Shown: positions 1 through 6,598, counted from the stretch's first letter. The stretch: DNA of 9,115 bases from Ramlibacter sp. (GCA_023701085.1 JAMPXR010000078.1:1-9115); one strand, 5' to 3'. Translations and numbers: made by a program. Notes: generated by a model not told the origin, from the letters alone.

Positions 1-521
1 CGGCGGTGCGCATGATCGAGGGCCGCGTGCTGTACGAGCAGGGCTCGATGCCGCAGGCGCTGGCCGCCTTCGAGCGCTGCATCGAGATCAACCCCAGCCA
101 CGCGTGGGCGCACGGCCTGAAGGCCGCGGCGCTGGTGATGCTGGGCCGGCCCCAGGAAGCGTTCGCGCCGCTGGACAAAGCCATGCGGCTCAGTCCCAAC
201 GACAGCCTGCTCGCGTCCTGGTGGATGTACGGCGGCGTGGCGCACCTGCACCTGGGACATGAGCAGGAAGCGGTGCGGTGGCTGGCAGAGGGCGTGAAGG
301 CGGCGCCCCGTTCCGCCTTCGGGCACCTGTTCCTGGCCGGCGCGCTCGGTGCGGCCGGCCGCATCCCGGAAGCACGCGAGGAGGTGGCGCAGTTGCTGCG
401 CTTGCACCCGGGCTATACGCTGGCCAGGTTCAAGGCGGCCGAGCCCTCGCGCGCGCCCGCCTTCCTGCAGCAGCGCGAGCGGCTCTACGAAGGCCTGCGT
501 CGCGCCGGGCTGCCGGAGTAG
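1..521 (+). CDS. TPR-repeat protein, C-terminal fragment (5' end outside window)
   Basis: The reading frame is open from the first bases to a TAG at 519-521. The visible 170 or so residues are almost wholly tetratricopeptide repeats: helix pairs with the small/large residue pattern of TPRs (for example QALAAFERCIEINPSHAWA and EAFAPLDKAMRLSPND), then two more degenerate units. GTG at 6 and ATG at 12 are in frame but have no ribosome binding site and would start inside a repeat, so I treat this as a 3' fragment. The ending, a short Ala/Pro linker followed by RLYEGLRRAGLPE, resembles the C-termini of large proteins in which an N-terminal adenylate cyclase or winged-helix domain is followed by TPRs. 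That N-terminal identity is inference, because nothing upstream is visible. TPRs serve protein-protein contacts. The gene converges on egtD with three bases between the stop codons. Confidence 0.8.
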   Translation, partial: AVRMIEGRVLYEQGSMPQALAAFERCIEINPSHAWAHGLKAAALVMLGRPQEAFAPLDKAMRLSPNDSLLASWWMYGGVAHLHLGHEQEAVRWLAEGVKAAPRSAFGHLFLAGALGAAGRIPEAREEVAQLLRLHPGYTLARFKAAEPSRAPAFLQQRERLYEGLRRAGLPE

Positions 522-524
522 GCC

Positions 525-1520
525 TCAGCCCGCCGGCGCGTGCAGCCAGTGCACGCTGAAGAACCTGTCCTCGTCGGTCCAGACCGGACCCGGCCGGAAC
601 CCCGCCTGCATCGCCAGCGCGCGCAAGCCGTCGATGGTGAACTTGTGCGAGTTCTCGGTGTGCAGCGTCTCGCCTTCGTCCAGCGGGTAGCAGTCCCCGC
701 CCAAGGGGATGCTCTGGCGGCGCCGGCTGACCAGATGCATCTCGATGCGCTGGTGCGGCGCGTTGTAGAAGGCGCTGTGCGCGAAGCGGTCCAGCTCGAA
801 CCTCGCGCCCAGTTCGCGGTTCGCGCGCGCCAGCAGGTTGAGGTTGAAGGCCGCGGTCACGCCCTGGGCATCGTTGTAGGCCGCATGCAGCAGCGCCGGG
901 TCCTTGACCAGATCCGCGCCGAGCAGCAGCGCGCCGCCGCGCAGCACCTGGGCCGCGACCTGCAGGAAGTGCAGCGCTTCCTGCGGCGTGAAATTGCCAA
1001 TGGTGGAACCGGGGAAGAAACCGACGCGCTGCCCGGACCCCGGCACCGGCGCGGGCAGGAGCAGGCGCTGCGTGTAGTCCGCCACCAGGGGATGCACATC
1101 CACAGCGGGATAGTCCTGCTGCAAGGCGGCGACCGACTGCGCCAGGTGTTCGCCGGAAATGTCGATCGGCAGGTAGCGCGCTGGACGGTCCATCGCATCG
1201 AGCAGCAGCCTCGCCTTGCGCAGCGAGCCCGCGCCGAATTCGACGATCTCGGCTTTCGGGCCCATGTGCCGCGCGATCTCGCGCGCGTGGTCCGACAGAA
1301 TGCGCAGCTCGGTGCGCGTCGGGTAGTACTCGGGCAGCTCGCAGATGCGGTCGAACAGCCTGGAACCGGCCGCGTCATAGAAATACTTGGGCGAAATGCT
1401 GCGCGGGCGCGAAGCCAACGCGCGCACCATATCCTGGGCGAATGCGCCGGCCGTCGTGCCGGCCCGGGGCAGTTCGCCGCTGCCGGGCTCCAGGTTCCTG
1501 GGCAGGGTCCGGGTCAGCAT
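525..1520 (-). CDS. egtD: L-histidine N(alpha)-methyltransferase EgtD (hercynine synthase)
   Basis: Makes hercynine by three SAM-dependent methylations of the histidine alpha-amino group, the first step of ergothioneine synthesis; cytosolic. The 331-residue product is close to the usual 320 or so. Visible landmarks are the family N-terminal block YFYDAAGSRLFDRICELPEYY (about 46-66), SAM motif I VEFGAGS (93-99), FFPGSTIGNFTP (168-179) whose Asn176 matches the substrate-binding Asn of the family, IEMHL (259-263) and HTENSHKF (287-294); the Met and Glu in these last two match residues known to recognise the histidine amine and imidazole. ATG at 1520 is preceded by GAAGGA six bases upstream, and the start overlaps the egtB stop by 7 bp (ATGCTGA), so the two are translationally coupled. 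Longer in-frame starts run through egtB out of frame and are artefacts. No terminator is visible before the convergent TPR gene. Confidence 0.95.
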   Translation of the reverse strand: MLTRTLPRNLEPGSGELPRAGTTAGAFAQDMVRALASRPRSISPKYFYDAAGSRLFDRICELPEYYPTRTELRILSDHAREIARHMGPKAEIVEFGAGSLRKARLLLDAMDRPARYLPIDISGEHLAQSVAALQQDYPAVDVHPLVADYTQRLLLPAPVPGSGQRVGFFPGSTIGNFTPQEALHFLQVAAQVLRGGALLLGADLVKDPALLHAAYNDAQGVTAAFNLNLLARANRELGARFELDRFAHSAFYNAPHQRIEMHLVSRRRQSIPLGGDCYPLDEGETLHTENSHKFTIDGLRALAMQAGFRPGPVWTDEDRFFSVHWLHAPAG

Positions 1521-2776
1521 GCCGCGTCCTTCGCCAGCCGCAGGCCGGAGAACTGCCAGCGCGCGGCCGGCGGAAAGAAATTGCGGTAGCTGCGGCGCGC
1601 GTGGCCCTCGGGCGTGGCGCGGCTGCCGCCGCGCAGGACCTGCTGGCCCACCATGAACTTGCCGTTGTATTCGCCCACCGCGCCTGCAAGCGGCCTGAAC
1701 CCGGGATACGGGTCGTAGGACGAGCGCGTCCACTGCCATGCATGGCCGGTCATCTGGGCGATGCCGGGCGCATCGAAGGCCGCTTCCCACTCGAACTCCG
1801 TGGGCAGGCGCGCACCGGCCCATTCGGCGTAGGCCGCGGCTTCGTAGAAACTCAGGTTGCAGGCCGGCGCGGCCGGCTCCAGGGGGCGCACGCCGTCCAG
1901 CCCGAAGACCTGCCAGTGCGTGGACGGCGCGCGCGCGTCGCCCGGCGCGATCCAGTAGGGCGGCGCGGTCCAGCCGCCCGCCTGCGCCGCCGCCCAGCCG
2001 TCCGACAGCCACAGCTGCACGCGCCGATAGCCGCCATCGGCGATGAACTGCGCGTACTCGCCGCAGCTCACCAGCCGGTCGGCCATGCGGTACGGCGCCA
2101 GCAGCACGGCGTGGCGCGGAGTCTCGTTGTCGAAGGCAAAGCCCTCGCCCGCATGTCCGACCTGCACCGTGCCGCCCGGCATGGCGATCCATTCGATCGG
2201 GCGCGGGGCCGTCGCCAGCCGCAATGCGGGCGGCTCGCCGCCCCGGTAGGCCGGCAGCAGCGGGTTGCACGACAAGGCGTGCAGGATGTCAGTGAGGATC
2301 AGCTCCTGGTGCTGCTGCTCGTGCTGCAGTCCCAGCTCGACCAATGGGCCCGCCGCTTGCCAGGCCGGGTCGTCCGCCTCGGCGATGAAGCTTCGCATCG
2401 CCGCGTCCACATGATCGCGGTAGGCGTGCACCTCGGCCAGGCCGGGCCGCGTCAGCAAGCCGCGTTGCGGCCGCGGGTGACGCGGGCCCAGGGCCTCGTA
2501 GTACGAATTGAAAAGGTACATGTAGCGCCCATCGAACGGCCGGTAGGCCGCTGCGTGGGGCGCCAGCACCACGGCCTCGAAGAACCAGCTCGTGTGCGCC
2601 AGGTGCCATTTGGTCGGGCTGGCGTCGGGCATCGACTGGATGCACTGGTCTTCGGCCGACAGGGGCGCAGCCAGCGCGACGCTGTGCGCGCGCACGGCCG
2701 CGTAGCGCTCGGCCACGCGCCCGCGCCGGGGCTGCGCCGAAGTGTCCGCCTGCACGGACCAGGGGATAGCGGGCAT
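1514..2776 (-). CDS. egtB: Hercynine sulfoxide synthase EgtB, probable cysteine-using subtype
   Basis: Non-haem iron enzyme that uses O2 to couple hercynine to a thiol donor, giving a sulfoxide. The 420-residue protein has an N-terminal DinB-like bundle (about 20-170) with iron ligands fitting His61 (in WHLAH) and the HX3HXE motif HEQQHQE (His152, His156), then a formylglycine-generating-enzyme/sulfatase-modifying domain (about 190-417) ending in QVLRGGS, SYRNFF and FSGLRLA. I place the start at ATG 2776 because TTTGGAG lies eight bases upstream; the longer GTG start at 2830 has no such site. Tyr92-Tyr93 in FNSYYE matches, from memory, the tyrosine pair of Chloracidobacterium EgtB. The positions holding gamma-glutamylcysteine in mycobacterial EgtB (Asp416, Arg420) align by eye with Phe401 and Ala405 here. 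Together these suggest cysteine as donor; biochemistry is untested. First gene of the egtBD pair. Confidence 0.95.
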   Translation of the reverse strand: MPAIPWSVQADTSAQPRRGRVAERYAAVRAHSVALAAPLSAEDQCIQSMPDASPTKWHLAHTSWFFEAVVLAPHAAAYRPFDGRYMYLFNSYYEALGPRHPRPQRGLLTRPGLAEVHAYRDHVDAAMRSFIAEADDPAWQAAGPLVELGLQHEQQHQELILTDILHALSCNPLLPAYRGGEPPALRLATAPRPIEWIAMPGGTVQVGHAGEGFAFDNETPRHAVLLAPYRMADRLVSCGEYAQFIADGGYRRVQLWLSDGWAAAQAGGWTAPPYWIAPGDARAPSTHWQVFGLDGVRPLEPAAPACNLSFYEAAAYAEWAGARLPTEFEWEAAFDAPGIAQMTGHAWQWTRSSYDPYPGFRPLAGAVGEYNGKFMVGQQVLRGGSRATPEGHARRSYRNFFPPAARWQFSGLRLAKDAAC

Positions 2777-2841
2777 AGGCCGGTCTCCAAACGTTATCGC
2801 GTCCACCCCCGCGCCGCCCTGGTCCGGCACGGGTCCAACAC

Positions 2842-2863
2842 ATCGGTAGGAGTCCCTCCCGAT
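2842..2863. promoter_or_regulatory. Hyphenated inverted repeat upstream of egtB
   Basis: Arms ATCGGTAGG (2842-2850) and CCTCCCGAT (2855-2863) are inverted with one mismatch and a 4-base spacer AGTC. The repeat lies 66-87 bases before the egtB start and directly downstream of a candidate extended -10 on the same strand, so it would sit at about +1 to +22 of an egtBD transcript. It could be a repressor operator or a 5' RNA hairpin. On the plus strand it is followed by TTTATTA, as a weak terminator would be, but no plus-strand gene leads into it. The symmetry is seen directly; the function is inferred. Confidence 0.45.
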
Positions 2864-2865
2864 TT

Positions 2866-2874
2866 ATTACAGCA
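2866..2874 (-). promoter_or_regulatory. Candidate extended -10 promoter for egtBD
   Basis: Read on the minus strand this is TGCTGTAAT: an extended -10 TG dinucleotide, one base, then TGTAAT, a 5/6 match to TATAAT. It is an A/T island (TGTAATAAAT) in very GC-rich DNA. No good -35 is visible 16-18 bases upstream, which is tolerable for extended -10 promoters. The predicted start would fall at the edge of the inverted repeat, leaving a leader of about 80 bases. An ECF-type sigma promoter using the same A/T block as -35 is an alternative. Confidence 0.35.
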
Positions 2875-2957
2875 CAAGCGCGCGATCCCGTGCGCCGGCC
2901 GCCTGTCACTCCTGCTACCGGCTGCGCCTCCGCACCCGCGCGGCGATGCCTCCCGGC

Positions 2958-3431
2958 TCAGCCCTGCCCCGTTCGCAGCGGCATCACGCGCAGCGAGCCG
3001 CGTTCGAGCAGCACGCGCGAGCCGGCAGGCACGGCGCCGCGCTGCTCGACCGTGCGGGTGCTCCCGTCGTCCATGCGAACGCGCATCTGGAAGCCGCCTT
3101 GCGCCTCGAGCGGGGCGACCGCTTCCACCACGCCGCAGTTGCGGCAAGCCGGGCCGGCGCCCAGCGCATCCGACTTGGCCAAAGGCGGCGCCCGCACGAC
3201 CAGCGGCGGCGCGCGCACCACATCGCGCCCGGTCTTGCCCAGCACGGCCGGTCGATTCGCTTCCTGCCAATCGTCGCGGGTCACCATCACGGTGGCGGCC
3301 AGCGCCGCGACCACCACCGTGACGACCGCCAGGGTGGGGACCATCGGCTTGAGGCGCGGCAGCCACCGGCCCCATGGCGAACGCCGGCCGGCATCGCCGC
3401 CGGGCGCTCGCGTCGTCGTGTCGCTCTCCAT
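2958..3431 (-). CDS. Single-pass membrane protein with SlyB-like C-terminal domain
   Basis: A 157-residue protein of unknown role. A short basic N-terminus (1-29) leads into one hydrophobic segment (about 30-50, MVPTLAVVTVVVAALAATVM), then a periplasmic part with a perfect 7-residue repeat VVRAPPL-VVRAPPL (71-84), a CRNCG motif (96-100) and a C-terminal stretch GFQMRVRMDDGSTRTVEQ through GSRVLLERGSLRV. The CxNCG-V-x-x-V block followed by an RVRMDDGS-type beta region resembles the C-terminal part of SlyB/17-kDa glycine-zipper proteins of Burkholderiales, but the glycine zipper is absent and a plain transmembrane helix stands in its place. ATG at 3431 is the first plausible start; the only purine-rich tract (GGAAAGG) is 14 bases upstream, beyond usual spacing, so the start is less certain than the frame. 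The longer in-frame ORF runs back through the hydrolase gene out of frame. Same strand as egtB, 181 bases before it. Confidence 0.7.
   Translation of the reverse strand: MESDTTTRAPGGDAGRRSPWGRWLPRLKPMVPTLAVVTVVVAALAATVMVTRDDWQEANRPAVLGKTGRDVVRAPPLVVRAPPLAKSDALGAGPACRNCGVVEAVAPLEAQGGFQMRVRMDDGSTRTVEQRGAVPAGSRVLLERGSLRVMPLRTGQG
3180..3221 (-). repeat. Two 21-bp in-frame tandem repeats within the membrane-protein gene
   Basis: Units 3201-3221 and 3180-3200 (minus strand) each encode VVRAPPL. The copies differ at four codons, and all four differences are synonymous (GTG/GTC, CGC/CGG, CCG/CCT, CTG/TTG). The peptide therefore stayed identical while the DNA drifted, suggesting the repeat is kept as a Pro-rich spacer between membrane helix and periplasmic domain. 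Confidence 0.75.
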
Positions 3432-3510
3432 AGCCCGAAAAAAAGCCTTTCCTTCCGCGGTTGTAGCGGCGAAACGGCACAGCCACACGTAGGCAGACGT
3501 GACATCGGTA

Positions 3511-3529
3511 AAGCTGAATTGCTCAGCTT
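3511..3529 (-). terminator. Perfect stem-loop downstream of the serine hydrolase gene
   Basis: AAGCTGA and TCAGCTT form perfect 7-bp arms around a 5-base loop, 34 bases past the hydrolase stop on the minus strand. Read on that strand the stem ends in CTTT, giving only a short T run, so termination would be weak; it might equally be an operator for the next gene (ATG at 3431). The symmetry is certain, the role is not. Confidence 0.4.
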
Positions 3530-3562
3530 GGGCCACCCGCCCCTCACTCGCGCCCCTTGGCG

Positions 3563-4714
3563 TCAGTCCAGCGCCGCGTAGACCAGATGGCGGAACAGGT
3601 TGCGGTAGTAGATGCGCTGGCCGGGCGCCTGGGTCAGCAGCAGGGCGAACAGGTCTTCCGCGGGATCGACGAAGAACGAGGTGCCGCCGATGCCGCTCCA
3701 GAAATACTGGCCCGGCGAACCCGGCTGCGGCGCCAGTCCCGCGTGCAAGCGCACCGCGAACCCCAGGCCGAAGCCGTAACCGGGCAGCAGCAGGTCGCCC
3801 TGGATGGGAATGGAACCCAGGTGATCCGACGTCATCCAGGCGATCGTCTTGCGCGACACCAGCCGGCATCCCTCCAGCGTGCCGCGGTTGCGCATGAACT
3901 GCAGGAAGCGCACGTAGTCGTGCGCGCAGGACATCAGGCCGCCGCCGCCCGATTCGAAATCCGGCGCTTCGCGCGGGTTCAGCATGACGACCGGCTTGCC
4001 GGTGTCGGGATCGTCGGGAAACGGCTCGGCGATGCGGCTCCAGCCTTGCCGCGCGACGGCGAAGCCCGTGTCCTTCATGCCCAGCGGCCCCAGGATGCGC
4101 TGCTGCAGCAGTGCGCCCAGCGGCTGGCCGGCCACCACCTCGAGCAGCGCGCCCAGCACGTCGGTCGCGCGGCTGTATTCCCAGCGGCTGCCCGGCTGGT
4201 GCGCCAGCGGCAGCGCCGCCAGCACCTCGCAGAATTCGGCATTGCTGCGCGCGCGGCTGGCGATTTCGGCTTCCTCGTAGCGGCGCTGCACCGCGTTGCT
4301 GCCCAGAAACTCGTAAGTCAGCCCCGCCGTGTGGCGCAGCAGGTCGTGCACCGTGGCTTCGCGCCGCGCCGGCTCCAGCCGCACGCCGCCGCCCTCCTCC
4401 ACCGCCACCTGCTGGCCGGCGAAGGCGGGCAGGTACGCCGACACCGGGTCACCCAGCTGCAGCGCGCCTTCCTCGGCGAGCATGAGCGCGGCAAGCGATA
4501 CCAGCGGCTTGGTCATCGAATAGATGCGGAAGATCGCATCCGTCTTCATCGGCGTCGCGGCAGCCGGGCCTTGCCGCCCCAGCGCCTCGAAAAACTCGAC
4601 GTGGCCGCCCAGGGCCACCACGGCCACGGCGCCCGGGATGCGCCGCCGGTCCACGTGCGACTGCAGCACATCGCGCAGCCGCGCCAGCGCGCCCGGATTC
4701 AAGCTGCCCATCAT
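3563..4714 (-). CDS. Class C beta-lactamase-fold serine hydrolase/esterase
   Basis: A 383-residue member of the beta-lactamase/penicillin-binding-protein-like hydrolases (EstB/LovD type). SMTK at 66-69 is the SxxK motif with nucleophile Ser66 and base Lys69; Tyr180-Ser181 in WEYSRATDVLG supplies the YxN-position tyrosine, with Asn replaced as usual in the esterase branch; WSGIGGT (339-345) stands at the KTG position, where EstB has W-x-G. No signal peptide or lipobox is seen, so a cytoplasmic esterase, lactonase or transesterase is more likely than a true beta-lactamase. The start is ATG 4714 (or the adjacent ATG 4711), because AAGGAGG lies five (or eight) bases upstream; the longer ATG at 4786 lacks a site and adds a poorly structured extension. 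Divergent from the NADH dehydrogenase gene; natural substrate unknown. Confidence 0.92.
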   Translation of the reverse strand: MMGSLNPGALARLRDVLQSHVDRRRIPGAVAVVALGGHVEFFEALGRQGPAAATPMKTDAIFRIYSMTKPLVSLAALMLAEEGALQLGDPVSAYLPAFAGQQVAVEEGGGVRLEPARREATVHDLLRHTAGLTYEFLGSNAVQRRYEEAEIASRARSNAEFCEVLAALPLAHQPGSRWEYSRATDVLGALLEVVAGQPLGALLQQRILGPLGMKDTGFAVARQGWSRIAEPFPDDPDTGKPVVMLNPREAPDFESGGGGLMSCAHDYVRFLQFMRNRGTLEGCRLVSRKTIAWMTSDHLGSIPIQGDLLLPGYGFGLGFAVRLHAGLAPQPGSPGQYFWSGIGGTSFFVDPAEDLFALLLTQAPGQRIYYRNLFRHLVYAALD

Positions 4715-4719
4715 CCGCA

Positions 4720-4726
4720 CCTCCTT
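4720..4726 (-). promoter_or_regulatory. Strong ribosome binding site deciding the hydrolase start
   Basis: Minus-strand AAGGAGG is a near-perfect anti-16S match, five bases before ATG 4714 and eight before ATG 4711. It rules out the upstream in-frame ATGs at 4786, 4759 and 4750. Confidence 0.8.
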
Positions 4727-4803
4727 CGCGCCCGCGGCGCGCGCGGCCATCGCCGACATGGGGGCTCCCCGGCGACGGCAGGTCATTCATTGTGCCTCGC
4801 TCG

Positions 4804-4809
4804 CATAAT
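4804..4809 (+). promoter_or_regulatory. Candidate -10 box for a leaderless NADH dehydrogenase transcript
   Basis: CATAAT matches TATAAT at 5/6 positions and is followed by exactly six bases before ATG 4816, the normal -10 to +1 distance, so transcription could begin on the start codon itself. No Shine-Dalgarno sequence precedes that ATG. No convincing -35 is visible, which limits confidence. Confidence 0.4.
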
Positions 4810-4815
4810 CGTCCC

Positions 4816-6153
4816 ATGGCCCCTCCCGCCCAGGGCGAACCCCGGATCGTCATCATCGGTTGCGGCTTCGGCGGTCTCGAAGCGGCCCGCGCGCTGAAGC
4901 GCGCGCCGGTGGCGATCACGCTGGTGGACCGCACCAACCACCACCTGTTCCAGCCGCTGCTCTACCAGGTCGCCACGGCCGGGCTGTCGGCGCCGGCGAT
5001 CGCGGCGCCCGTGCGCCACCTGTTCCGCGGCCAGCCGAACGTGACCACCTTGCTGGGCGAAGTGACGAACATCGACGCCGCACGGCGCGAGGTCGTGCTG
5101 GCGGACGGATCGGCCCTGCCTTACGACCATTTGATCGTGGCGACCGGCGCCACGCACAGCTATTTCGGCCGCGACGAGTGGGCGCACCATGCGCCGGGCC
5201 TGAAGACGCTGGCGGACGCGTTCGAGATCCGGCGCCGCATCCTGCTCGCCTTCGAAGCGGCCGAGAAGGAACCCGATGCCGCCGCGCGCGCGGCCTGGCT
5301 CACCTTCGTGGTGATCGGCGGCGGCCCCACCGGGGTGGAGATGGCCGGCACCATGGCCGAGATCGCGCGCCACACACTGCCGGGCGAGTTCCGCCGCATC
5401 GACCCGGCCAGCGCGCGCATCCTGCTGCTGGAAGGCGCGCCGCGGCTGCTGCAGGCGATGCCGCCGCAGCTGAGCCGGCGCGCCCGCGAACAGCTGGAGA
5501 AGCTCGGGGTCGAGGTGCGGCTGGATACGCGTGTGGTCGCCATCGATGCGGCGGGCGTGCAGGTCCAGTCGTCCGGGCCACAGGATGCATCCACCGAAAG
5601 CCAGCAGATTCCCGCCCGCTGTGTCATCTGGGCCGCCGGTGTGGCGGCCTCGCCGCTGGGCCGGCAACTGGCGCAGGCTACAGGCGCGGCCTGCGACCGT
5701 GCCGGCCGCATCACGGTGGAACCGGACCTGAGCGTGCCCGGGCATCCCGAGATCAGCGTCATCGGCGACCTCGCCGATGCGCGCAGCCACGTTTCCGGAC
5801 GGCCCCCGCGGCCGGTGCCCGGCGTGTCGCCCGCGGCCAAGCAGATGGGCCGGGCCGCGGCGGACAACCTGCTGCGACGCCTCGCGAGCCGGCCCACGAG
5901 GGCGTTCCGCTATCGCGATTACGGCAACCTCGCCACCATCGGCCGCAACGCCGGCGTGGTGGACCTGACGCTGCCCACGGGGCGGCATCTGAAGTTCAGT
6001 GGCTACCCGGCGTGGTTGTTCTGGCTGTTCGCCCACATCTATTTCCTGATCGGTTTCCGCAACCGGATCGTGGTGCTGATCGACTGGGCCTCGGCCTACT
6101 GGAGCCGGCGGCGCTACGCGCGCGTGGTGGCCGCCGGTCCGGATTTCGATTAG
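4816..6153 (+). CDS. ndh: Type II NADH dehydrogenase (NDH-2), FAD-dependent
   Basis: Transfers electrons from NADH to quinone at the inner face of the membrane without pumping protons. The 445-residue protein has the FAD-binding GCGFGGLEAA (15-24), HHLFQPLLYQVATAGLS (42-58) typical of NDH-2, VATGA (108-112), the NADH-binding GGGPTGVEMAG (168-178), IWAAGV (271-276), the second FAD contact VIGDLADA (315-322) and AAKQMG (340-345). The C-terminus (about 394-432), rich in Trp, Phe, Leu and Ile (WLFWLFAHIYFLIGFRNR), is the amphipathic membrane anchor of the family. ATG 4816 is preferred because family proteins begin shortly before the first glycine motif and a -10-like box fits it; GTG 4792 is the alternative and neither has a ribosome site. 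A more general NAD(P)/FAD oxidoreductase is possible but less likely. Expressed divergently from the hydrolase gene. Confidence 0.93.
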   Translation: MAPPAQGEPRIVIIGCGFGGLEAARALKRAPVAITLVDRTNHHLFQPLLYQVATAGLSAPAIAAPVRHLFRGQPNVTTLLGEVTNIDAARREVVLADGSALPYDHLIVATGATHSYFGRDEWAHHAPGLKTLADAFEIRRRILLAFEAAEKEPDAAARAAWLTFVVIGGGPTGVEMAGTMAEIARHTLPGEFRRIDPASARILLLEGAPRLLQAMPPQLSRRAREQLEKLGVEVRLDTRVVAIDAAGVQVQSSGPQDASTESQQIPARCVIWAAGVAASPLGRQLAQATGAACDRAGRITVEPDLSVPGHPEISVIGDLADARSHVSGRPPRPVPGVSPAAKQMGRAAADNLLRRLASRPTRAFRYRDYGNLATIGRNAGVVDLTLPTGRHLKFSGYPAWLFWLFAHIYFLIGFRNRIVVLIDWASAYWSRRRYARVVAAGPDFD

Positions 6154-6208
6154 GAAACAATCTCTGAAAGAATCGCTGCGGCGAGAGCCCCAAAAGAGGA
6201 GAACCACC

Positions 6209-6595
6209 ATGAGCATTCGCATCGTGCGGCTGGGAACGCCGCGCACCGCCGGCGAAGGCCTGCGCCTGGGCACCGTGCGCCGCCCGCCGCGCGGCGTGCC
6301 GAAATCCGAGTTCGCCAGCCGCGATTTCTACGACACCTGGCTGCCCAAGCTGTCGCCCAGCGCGCCGCTGATGGCCGAGGGCCAAGCGGCCCGCGACGAC
6401 AAGGCGTGGACCGCGTTCAAGCGCAAGTTCCACACCGAGATGAAGCAGCCCGAACCCAGCCACCTTCTCGACCTGCTGGCGGCGCTGTCGCACCAGACCT
6501 CGTTCTCGCTGGGCTGCTACTGCGAGGACGAGAACCATTGCCACCGCTCGGTGCTGCGCGAGCTGCTGGCGCAGCGCGGGGCCAAGATCGAATGA
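6209..6595 (+). CDS. DUF488 domain protein
   Basis: A 128-residue protein of unknown function. The diagnostic DUF488 ending is present: LGCYCEDENHCHRSVLRELL (101-120), where the family has L-x-C-x-E-x-x-x-x-CHR. Cys103, Cys105, Cys111 and His112 could bind a metal, but no activity is established for this small subgroup. The middle (38-75) carries FYDTWLPKLSPS and WTAFKRKFHTEM, also typical of the short YeaO-like members. GAGGAG seven bases before ATG 6209 fixes the start firmly. It follows the NADH dehydrogenase gene by 55 bases on the same strand and may be read with it, though nothing links their roles. A GC-rich stem-loop follows the stop. Confidence 0.88.
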   Translation: MSIRIVRLGTPRTAGEGLRLGTVRRPPRGVPKSEFASRDFYDTWLPKLSPSAPLMAEGQAARDDKAWTAFKRKFHTEMKQPEPSHLLDLLAALSHQTSFSLGCYCEDENHCHRSVLRELLAQRGAKIE

Positions 6596-6598
6596 CTG

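Noticed and set aside
525..2270. A 581-residue minus-strand ORF covering egtD and most of egtB
   Set aside because: Its N-terminal 250 residues are an Arg/Ala-rich out-of-frame reading of egtB; only the part from 1520 downward is a real protein (EgtD).
2880..2957. Possible terminator downstream of the small membrane-protein gene
   Set aside because: The only fold (GGGTGCG/CGCAGCC type arms) has a mismatch and no T run; not supportable as a terminator.
1442..3322. A 626-residue plus-strand ORF antisense to egtB and egtD
   Set aside because: Arg/Ala/Pro-rich composition with no domain, running opposite well-identified genes; expected from third-position GC bias.
3557..4897. A 446-residue plus-strand ORF opposite the serine hydrolase
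   Set aside because: Gln/Arg/His-rich shadow; the minus-strand frame has SxxK, Tyr and W-x-G motifs and a strong ribosome site.
4783..6273. A 496-residue minus-strand ORF opposite the NADH dehydrogenase
   Set aside because: Low-complexity His/Arg/Gly-rich translation typical of an antisense shadow; the plus-strand gene has full NDH-2 motifs.
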